DNA from: Polynucleobacter sp. MWH-Jannik1A5
GTDB lineage: Bacteria > Pseudomonadota > Gammaproteobacteria > Burkholderiales > Burkholderiaceae
Assembly: GCF_018881795.1 (NCBI RefSeq)
Contig: NZ_JACVPQ010000001.1
Span: 1,710,963-1,774,962, forward strand
Reading direction: 5' to 3'
Length of the DNA stretch: 64,000 nt
Shown one piece after another: positions 58,371-64,000 of the stretch (positions are counted from its first letter, which is position 1; the number at the start of each line of letters is the position of its first letter). The position numbers were made by a program, and so were the translations under genes. Below the pieces are notes generated by a model, which was not told the DNA's origin, did no database searches, and saw only the letters and a program-made list of their open reading frames with translations.

Positions 58371-58897
58371 TGTCAGATCACTCAGCAGAAAGCGCTGCAG
58401 AACTTTCTTTCTTGCCAATGCAGCAGGCAGATTTAGATGAAGTCCTCAAAATTGAATCTGTTTCTCATGTACATCCTTGGACTAAGGGTAACTTTTCAGA
58501 TTCATTGGCAGCTGGTCACTGGGCATATTGCATACGACCTCAAGCAGATCAAGTAGTGAAGGGTTCCTATTTAGATCCAGCAATTCTTTGGGCATATTGC
58601 ATCCTATTTCCCGCTGTTGATGAATTGCATCTCCTCAATATCACCGTTTCGCCTCATTTGCGCAAGTTGGGACTTGGGCAAAGAATGATGGCAGCCATTG
58701 AGGGTGTGGCTTTCCAGCAAAAAATGCCACGCATCATCCTAGAAGTAAGACCAACCAATTCAGCTGCTATAGCGCTTTACCAAAAGTTGGGTTACGAGCA
58801 AATTGGCGTACGTAAGAACTACTACCCCGCAAGTCCTGAGACGGGTGGCCGCGAGGATGCGCTTGTATTAGCCAAATCGATTAAGCTAGAGGTATGA
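58370..58897 (+). CDS. rimI: Ribosomal protein S18 alanine N-acetyltransferase
   Basis: The product is 175 residues, a GNAT fold: DEVLKIESVSHVHPWTKGNFSDSLAAGHWAYCI, DELHLLNITVSPHLRKLGLGQRMMAAIEGVA (the acetyl-CoA loop RxxGxG/A) and IILEVRPTNSAAIALYQKLGYEQIGVRKNYYP. The WTxxxF and ALYxKLGF motifs are those of RimI. It is slightly longer than E. coli RimI (148) because of an N-terminal extension and an inserted loop. It overlaps tsaB by one base and the next gene by four (ATGA). Confidence 0.95.
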   Translation: MSDHSAESAAELSFLPMQQADLDEVLKIESVSHVHPWTKGNFSDSLAAGHWAYCIRPQADQVVKGSYLDPAILWAYCILFPAVDELHLLNITVSPHLRKLGLGQRMMAAIEGVAFQQKMPRIILEVRPTNSAAIALYQKLGYEQIGVRKNYYPASPETGGREDALVLAKSIKLEV

Positions 58898-59418
58898 GCA
58901 ATACACATTCAAGCTTTTTGAAAGAAATGGGGATCACCGAGTGGACTTCTCGGGATGCGATTTCAGCTCAAGCTGAAGTGTCTGCCGCAGTCAGTTCTGA
59001 ACCCAATACTCAAGAGAAGCAAGCATCACCAAGAGCAAGTAATGGCATCTGGTGGTTTTTTGGTAATGAGCCACAAGGTGATGCCCAGATTTTGTTTCAA
59101 AATCTCATTCGTGTGCTGGGTTTGGCTACAAATGAGTGGTCATGGAAGAGTCCATCAACAAATCTAGGCCAGCTTGAAAATCCTGGGCTCCCAGTAGTGG
59201 CACTTGCCTTTGGCGGGCCAGTGGCGCAAAAAATTACAGGCGAGAGAGATCCTTTGCCGCAGTTGCGTGAGACGATCCTTGCCTTAAACACAGGCAATGA
59301 CGAAGAGATTCCGGTGATTGCTTCTTTTGAGTTAAATCAAGTGCTGACCAAGCCCAAAGAGAAGGCTTTACTTTGGCAGGATTTGTTGATGGCGAGATCG
59401 GTACTGCAAAACAGCTGA
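58894..59418 (+). CDS. Degenerate UDG-fold protein, candidate DNA polymerase III psi-like subunit
   Basis: The product is 174 residues. The first residues FLKEMGITEW resemble the N-terminal peptide of HolD (psi), which contacts the clamp loader. The body reads GIWWFFGNEPQGDAQILFQNLIRVLGL, then PVVALAFGGPVAQKI and IPVIASFELNQVLTKPKEKALLWQDLLMARSVL. The last part follows the C-terminal pattern of family 4/5 uracil-DNA glycosylases, (V/I)-x-x-(S/T)-(Y/F)-(H/E)-P/L-x-x-(L/V)-L...(K/R)-x-x-x-W-x-D-L, but the catalytic histidine and the GEAPG-type motif are absent. In E. coli holD sits beside rimI, as here. So this may be the betaproteobacterial psi counterpart; a decayed glycosylase is the alternative. 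Confidence 0.55.
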   Translation: MSNTHSSFLKEMGITEWTSRDAISAQAEVSAAVSSEPNTQEKQASPRASNGIWWFFGNEPQGDAQILFQNLIRVLGLATNEWSWKSPSTNLGQLENPGLPVVALAFGGPVAQKITGERDPLPQLRETILALNTGNDEEIPVIASFELNQVLTKPKEKALLWQDLLMARSVLQNS

Positions 59419-59423
59419 TCAGC

Positions 59424-60743
59424 TTAGTGCTTGTGTTCGCCGATCAGATGCATTGAGTCATATTCCGCCTGGTTTCTTGCGTGACGTTTAATGACTAACC
59501 ACATAATCAGGCTGACGGCCACACCAAATCCAATGATCACAATTTGAATGGGTACATCCAACCAAATCAGCAATGAGTAGATTAATAGCATCATCAATAC
59601 TGAAATATTTTCATTAAAGTTTTGCACGGCAATAGAGTGTCCCGCAGACATGAGAACGTGCCCGCGATGTTGCAAGAGGGCATTCATCGGAACTACAAAG
59701 TACCCTGCCAGCCAACCAACCAAAATTAATAAGAAGTAAGCTGGCAATAAGTTCAGGGTAACGTCAAACTTTCCAAAGCTAAACACGCTGGTATTTGGTA
59801 GCAGGTCTGAGTTATACACGGCCATCACGCAGACCACTAGACCCATGGCAATTCCGTAGGGTAGTACATTCAAGGATTTGCGCAGAGGTATACGCCAAGC
59901 GGCATATACGGCACCACCAGCTACACCTACTGCAGAAATGGCTTGCAAAATTGCGCCTTGAGAAAGATTCATGTGAAGGGCAACTTGAGCCCACTTAATC
60001 ACAATAAATTGCAAGGTGGCGCCGGCGCCCCAGAATAGAGTGGTAACTGCTAGAGAGATTTGACCTAAGCGATCATTCCAAAGGGTTTTGAAGCAAATGG
60101 CAAAATCTTTAACCAATTCAATAGGATTGGTTTTCTGGGAAACGTAACGTGCGCCAGTATCTGGAATTTTCAGATTAATGATTGCAGCAACGACATAAAT
60201 CATCATGATGATCATAATTGCCGACTCAGCCGGGGTATCAATGCCGGTGTCAAAAGTCGGCATATCTAATGCCAGCAGACTTTGCGAAACAGTACTACTA
60301 ATGAGTACGCCGCCTAAAACGGTGCCCAAAATAATGGAACCCACGGTGAGGCCTTCAATCCAACCATTGGCAGCAACTAATTTTTCAGGGGGCAACAGTT
60401 CAGTTAGGATTCCGTATTTCGCAGGAGAGTATGCGGCTGCACCTAAACCGACGATCGCATAAGACAATAAAGGGTGGCTTCCGAAAAGCATCGCCACGCA
60501 ACCAACGAACTTAATCGTATTTGTGATGAACATGACATTACCCTTGGGGCGGGAATCAGCAAAAGCTCCAACAAAGGCTGCCAGTATTACGTAGGACAAT
60601 ACGAAGAATAATTTCAGCAAAGGGGTCATCCAGGCCGGAGCGTGAAGCTGGGCCAGGAGGGCAATTGCCGCTATCAGGAGAGCATTATCAGCAAGCGACG
60701 AAAAAAATTGCGCCGCCATAATGATGTAAAAGCTACGGTTCAT
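59424..60743 (-). CDS. lplT: Lysophospholipid transporter LplT-like MFS protein
   Basis: The product is 439 residues with about twelve hydrophobic helices. FYIIMAAQFFSSLADNALLIAAIALLAQLHAP, SYVILAAFVGAFADSRPKGNVMFITN and PAKYGILTELLPPEKLVAANGWIEGLTVGSIILGTVLGG are the LplT/Aas-type MFS hallmarks. LplT flips lysophosphatidylethanolamine across the inner membrane for re-acylation. No aas acyltransferase gene is beside it here. It is divergent from alr. Confidence 0.92.
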   Translation of the reverse strand: MNRSFYIIMAAQFFSSLADNALLIAAIALLAQLHAPAWMTPLLKLFFVLSYVILAAFVGAFADSRPKGNVMFITNTIKFVGCVAMLFGSHPLLSYAIVGLGAAAYSPAKYGILTELLPPEKLVAANGWIEGLTVGSIILGTVLGGVLISSTVSQSLLALDMPTFDTGIDTPAESAIMIIMMIYVVAAIINLKIPDTGARYVSQKTNPIELVKDFAICFKTLWNDRLGQISLAVTTLFWGAGATLQFIVIKWAQVALHMNLSQGAILQAISAVGVAGGAVYAAWRIPLRKSLNVLPYGIAMGLVVCVMAVYNSDLLPNTSVFSFGKFDVTLNLLPAYFLLILVGWLAGYFVVPMNALLQHRGHVLMSAGHSIAVQNFNENISVLMMLLIYSLLIWLDVPIQIVIIGFGVAVSLIMWLVIKRHARNQAEYDSMHLIGEHKH

Positions 60744-60793
60744 TCGTACAATCTAGTCATTACTACAATTAAAACATGAAAGGAGGGGTGATT

Positions 60794-61909
60794 ATGGGTG
60801 ATTCAGCTAACGGCCTGATTAATAGACCAATTTTGGCATCTATTCATACAGCCGCCTTTCAACATAATTTAAACCGAGTTCGGGAATTGGCGCCGGAGTC
60901 CAAAATATGGTCTGTCATTAAGGCTAGAGCCTATGGCCATTGTTTTGATGCGGCCCTCAAAGGTTTGGCATCTACCGACGGATTTGCCTTGTTAGATATC
61001 CAAGATGCGGCATGGTTACGTGATCATGGCTGGAAGGGTCGAATCCTGCTTTTAGAGGGCTTTTTTCATGAAAATGAACTAACTCTTGCTGAAGAGTTGG
61101 CGTGCGATTTGGTGGTTCACTGTGAAGATCAGGTGGGCTGGCTTGAGCGATTTAAAGGCAAAAACCATAAACCATTCAATGTCTTTCTGAAGATGAATTC
61201 CGGCATGAATCGACTGGGTTTAAAGCCAGATGCGTATCGGATTGCTTTTCATCGTTTGCACGCTGCTGGCTATCACATGCATCACATGACCCATTTTGCT
61301 AATGCGGATCAAGTAGATCGATTACCTTCGGTTGGCTCTCAACAAGAGCTATTTAATCAAACCATTGAGGGCTTAGATGCTCCGACCTCATTAGCAAATT
61401 CAGCCGCTATATTGTGGCATCGCAATGCATTGGGAGATTGGGTACGACCCGGCATCATGCTTTATGGCGCATCACCAACAGGCCTTCATGCTGATATCGA
61501 GCACGCCAATCTTCAACCGGTAATGCAGCTGCATAGTGAAATTATTGATACACAGGATTTACAAAAAGGTGATCGTATTGGCTACGGTGGTCGATATCAA
61601 GCATCGGAATCGATGCGCATTGGTATTGTTGCTTGTGGTTATGCGGATGGATATCCGCGTCACGCTAAAGATGGCACTCCGGTTTGGGTTGCTGATGGTG
61701 ATACAGGCGCCATATGTCCTTTGGTAGGAAGAGTCTCTATGGATATGTTGGCGGTGGATTTACGTAATGCTCCCAATGCAAAGGTAGGAGCTGCTGTTCA
61801 ACTCTGGGGCGATAAGGTCGCAGTAGATGATGTTGCGCAGATGAGCGACACGATAGGTTATGAATTGCTTTGCGCAGTAGCACCTAGAGTGCCAGTAGCT
61901 ATCAAATAA
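60794..61909 (+). CDS. alr: Alanine racemase
   Basis: The product is 371 residues from the ATG at 60794, placed 7 bases after a perfect aggagg; an upstream ATG at 60776 is in frame but lies before that site. PLP lysine in WSVIKARAYGHCF (the usual KANAYGHG has Asn where this has Arg). FLKMNSGMNRLGL, MTHFANAD, ANSAAILWH, VRPGIMLYG, the catalytic tyrosine region IGYGGRYQAS with VACGYADGYPRHA, and VGRVSMDMLAVDL are present. It makes D-alanine for peptidoglycan. A terminator follows. Confidence 0.95.
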   Translation: MGDSANGLINRPILASIHTAAFQHNLNRVRELAPESKIWSVIKARAYGHCFDAALKGLASTDGFALLDIQDAAWLRDHGWKGRILLLEGFFHENELTLAEELACDLVVHCEDQVGWLERFKGKNHKPFNVFLKMNSGMNRLGLKPDAYRIAFHRLHAAGYHMHHMTHFANADQVDRLPSVGSQQELFNQTIEGLDAPTSLANSAAILWHRNALGDWVRPGIMLYGASPTGLHADIEHANLQPVMQLHSEIIDTQDLQKGDRIGYGGRYQASESMRIGIVACGYADGYPRHAKDGTPVWVADGDTGAICPLVGRVSMDMLAVDLRNAPNAKVGAAVQLWGDKVAVDDVAQMSDTIGYELLCAVAPRVPVAIK

Positions 61910-61937
61910 AAAATCCTCCGTGCTGGAGGATTTTTAA
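61904..61937. terminator. Terminator between alr and bamD (bidirectional)
   Basis: The stem aaatcctcc/ggaggattt with loop gtgct is flanked by A-rich and T-rich sequence on both sides, so it can stop transcription of the convergent alr and bamD genes. Confidence 0.9.
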
Positions 61938-61951
61938 TGAGTACATGGTGT

Positions 61952-62839
61952 TTATTTATTCCAGAACTGCCACCATTGACGTTGTTTTTTAACGCGTTGA
62001 CCAGTTTCTAGCATGTCGCTATCTGGAAAGTTCAATTTAAAAACACGGGCAGAATCGTTACTCAATTGAGTCATGCCAAGCTTTTCATAAGACTTGGTGA
62101 GAAGATATAAAGCCTCTTCAACCGCAGGCGCGCGGTCGTAATCGCGAATAACTAGCTGAGCACGATTTGCCGAAGCCAAATAGGCGCCGCGCTGATAATA
62201 AAAGCGCGCTACGATGACATCCGCCTCTGCTAATGAGTTCACGATATAGCGCATACGATCTAAGGCATCGGGCGCATATTTACTGTTTGGGAAACGCTCA
62301 ACAACCACCTTAAAAGATTCAAAGGCTTCCCTTGCTGCTTTAGGATCACGCTCACTGAGATCTTGACCAGTAAATTTACCGAGCCAACCTAAATCATCGT
62401 TAAAAGTAATGAGCCCTTTTAGGTAGTATGCGTAATCCAGGTTTGGGCTGCCTTGGTGTAACTTAATAAAACGGTCGATTGCAATGAGTGCTTGAGTTTG
62501 CTCTTGAGCCTTCCAATAACAATAAGCGGCATTAATTTGAGCTTGCTGAGAATACGGACCAAAAGGAAAGCGAGCTTCCAGTTTCTCGAAGTACTTGCCG
62601 CACTTAGCAAAGTCGGCATCATTGAGTTTTTCCGTTGCTTCTGAATAGAGTTTGGCTTCTGACCAGATATCGGTATCGTCTTTGCTGCCATCACTGCCTG
62701 CACACCCACTTAATAGCGTCAGGGCAAAAAGCAGTGCTAACAGTAGTGCAATAGGCAGGCTATTTAAATTGCGAGCCTTATTTTGTGCGGAAGAATTCCC
62801 GGCAAGCCTTAAACTGGCGTCTGATATTACGTCGGACAT
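61952..62839 (-). CDS. bamD: Outer membrane assembly lipoprotein BamD
   Basis: The product is 295 residues from the ATG at 62839. The frame continues to 62866, but that start would overlap rluD. A lipobox LTLLSGC follows the hydrophobic stretch SLPIALLLALLFALTLL. The N-terminal part before it, about 28 residues, is unusually long for a lipoprotein. TPR units: LYSEATEKLNDADFAKCGKYFEKLEARFPFGPYSQQAQINAAYCYWK, ALIAIDRFIKLHQGSPNLDYAYYLKGL and FKVVVERFPNSKYAPDALDRM. BamD joins BamA to insert beta-barrel proteins. Divergent from rluD, as in many beta- and gammaproteobacteria. Confidence 0.93.
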   Translation of the reverse strand: MSDVISDASLRLAGNSSAQNKARNLNSLPIALLLALLFALTLLSGCAGSDGSKDDTDIWSEAKLYSEATEKLNDADFAKCGKYFEKLEARFPFGPYSQQAQINAAYCYWKAQEQTQALIAIDRFIKLHQGSPNLDYAYYLKGLITFNDDLGWLGKFTGQDLSERDPKAAREAFESFKVVVERFPNSKYAPDALDRMRYIVNSLAEADVIVARFYYQRGAYLASANRAQLVIRDYDRAPAVEEALYLLTKSYEKLGMTQLSNDSARVFKLNFPDSDMLETGQRVKKQRQWWQFWNK

Positions 62840-62859
62840 AACTGAAAGGCTCTCTAAGC

Positions 62860-63900
62860 GTGGCATTGCCGCAAACTCCTGATTCGAATCCCATTGATTA
62901 TATCGATGATGAGGATTTCATCTCCCTAGAAATACCCTTGGAGATGGCTGGCGAGCGCTTGGACAAGGTGCTAGCAGGGTCTTTGCCTGATTATTCCCGC
63001 AATCGTTTAAAGGCTTGGGTAGAGGCTGGGGCGGTAATGGTTGACGGAAAGGTCACCAAAGCCCGCTATCTTCTGCGAGGGGGAGAGAGTATTAAGGTAT
63101 TTCCTCAAGAAATGCCCGAGCAATTTGCCTTTAGTCCCGAAGAGATTCCCCTGGATGTGGTTTATGAGGATGAGGATGTGATTGTCATTAATAAGCCTCC
63201 TGGCTTGGTGGTGCACCCAGCAGCTGGCAATTGGTCGGGCACACTTCTCAATGGGCTTCTGTTTCGGTATCCGGAGCTAAAAATGCTCCCCAGGGCAGGC
63301 ATTGTTCATCGTTTAGACAAAGATACCTCTGGCCTTATGGTGGTGGCTAGAACCGCTCATGCGCAGACATCCTTGGTGCGCCAATTACAGGATAGAACGG
63401 TTGGGCGTCGCTACCTAGCTTGGGTCTGGGGTGAGGCTCCAAGCCAAGGCAAGGTACTAGCTTCAGTGGGTCGAGATCAGCGTGATCGCCTCAAAATGGC
63501 TGCTGGTAGCCCCCAAGGCAAGCCTGCGGCTACCTTATTTCGACGTTTAGCCAAAGGTCTTGTTCAAGAATCTGCTGTAACTCTTTTGGAATGCAGGCTT
63601 GAAACTGGGCGCACCCATCAAATTCGAGTCCACCTGGAATCATTGGGCTTTCCATTGGTTGGCGATCCTGTGTATCGCAAAAAGACACCTGGTGCCTCTA
63701 AAAATCTTACTTTTAATCGTCAGGCCTTACATGCATTTGCACTTAGCCTTCTGCACCCAGTAAAAAATGAAACCATGACTTGGTTCCGCCTCCCGCCACA
63801 GGACATATTGGACCTACTGCCGCAATTGGGCATGACTGAAGAGGTGCTACCTAAAGAAGCAGTCGTTTTGGCTTCAATTCAAAATGAATCTCAAACATGA
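62860..63900 (+). CDS. rluD: 23S rRNA pseudouridine synthase RluD
   Basis: The product is 346 residues starting at GTG with aaagg 10 bases upstream. The N-terminal S4 domain has ERLDKVLAGSLPDYSRNRLKAWVEAGAVMVDGK. The catalytic domain has VIVINKPPGLVVHPAAGN, GIVHRLDKDTSGLMVVAR with the active Asp, and TLLECRLETGRTHQIRVHLESLGFPLVGDPVY. It modifies U1911, U1915 and U1917 of helix 69. Its stop overlaps the next ATG (ATGA), pairing it with pgeF. Confidence 0.95.
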   Translation: MALPQTPDSNPIDYIDDEDFISLEIPLEMAGERLDKVLAGSLPDYSRNRLKAWVEAGAVMVDGKVTKARYLLRGGESIKVFPQEMPEQFAFSPEEIPLDVVYEDEDVIVINKPPGLVVHPAAGNWSGTLLNGLLFRYPELKMLPRAGIVHRLDKDTSGLMVVARTAHAQTSLVRQLQDRTVGRRYLAWVWGEAPSQGKVLASVGRDQRDRLKMAAGSPQGKPAATLFRRLAKGLVQESAVTLLECRLETGRTHQIRVHLESLGFPLVGDPVYRKKTPGASKNLTFNRQALHAFALSLLHPVKNETMTWFRLPPQDILDLLPQLGMTEEVLPKEAVVLASIQNESQT

Positions 63901-64000
63901 GTTTGATACAGCCTCAGTGGCCCAGCCCACCTAATATTCATGCACTACTGAGTACGCGCTCAGGTGGGGCGAGCAAATCTCCCTATGATTCTCTAAACCT
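63897..64000 (+). CDS. pgeF: Start of PgeF/YfiH (laccase-domain protein), 3' partial
   Basis: The first 34 codons are in the window: MSLIQPQWPSPPNIHALLST, then RSGGASKSPYDSLN. The W-P-x-P-x-N-(I/V)-x-A-L-x-(S/T)-T-R-x-GG-x-S-x-x-P-(Y/F)-x-S-L-N pattern is the N-terminus of the YfiH family, implicated in peptidoglycan editing and purine nucleoside phosphorolysis. The ATG overlaps the rluD stop as ATGA, a common gene order. Confidence 0.88.
   Translation, partial: MSLIQPQWPSPPNIHALLSTRSGGASKSPYDSLN

Overview
The window looks like the chromosome of a free-living betaproteobacterium of the Burkholderiaceae, most like Polynucleobacter. This is inferred from gene content and order: a TPP-riboswitch thiC-thiO-thiS-thiG-thiE operon with an N-terminally extended ThiE, adjacent parE-parC, tsaB-rimI, bamD divergent from rluD-pgeF, and a methylmalonyl-CoA/propionyl-CoA carboxylase operon. 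Base composition is moderate and coding density high. No search was run, so the genus is a judgement.

Layout. Bases 1-19072 hold the 3' part of one giant gene (more than 6060 codons, start outside the window) for a secreted filamentous-haemagglutinin-like protein built of a beta-helix region and a long train of MBG-type repeats. A small HTH protein gene and an exported-protein gene follow tightly behind it. A parvulin-type peptidyl-prolyl isomerase comes next (19083-19913, minus). From about 20.0 to 29.75 kb lies an accessory region ending at tRNA-Asn(GUU). It contains a frameshifted DUF2075 nuclease-helicase, a DUF3800 protein, and a compact minus-strand module: integrase, AlpA-like protein, unknown zinc-finger protein, RepB-type primase, SF3-like helicase, a possible small-terminase-like protein and an unknown protein. 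The gene set and order recall phage-inducible chromosomal island-type satellites, with no capsid or tail genes.

29.8-36 kb is thiamine biosynthesis: thiD convergent with a minus-strand thiCOSGE operon controlled by a clear TPP riboswitch. 36-39.9 kb has a NUDIX hydrolase, a pair of perfect inverted DnaA boxes, tRNA-Arg(CCU), a previously unlisted 47-aa membrane protein overlapping an MFS transporter gene, and a CaiB/BaiF CoA-transferase. 39.9-44.3 kb is topoisomerase IV (parE-parC).

44.3-48.6 kb is a molybdenum-hydroxylase maturation set (XdhC, MocA-like, CoxE-like VWA, CoxD-like MoxR ATPase, with a RidA protein), but no Mo enzyme is in view. Two small c-type cytochromes follow behind an FNR-like box. 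A GntR/FCD regulator with a 22-bp palindrome over its start codon faces the propionate operon scpA-meaB-pccB-pccA-epimerase (50.3-57.6 kb), which would convert propionyl-CoA to succinyl-CoA.

The right end carries tsaB, rimI, a degenerate UDG-fold or HolD-psi-like protein, lplT, alr, bamD, rluD and the first 104 bases of pgeF. The most unusual points are the giant adhesin with an exact 328-bp internal duplication, the satellite-like island, the frameshift at a slippery GGGAAAA heptamer in the DUF2075 gene, the UDG-like protein next to rimI, and the paired DnaA boxes.
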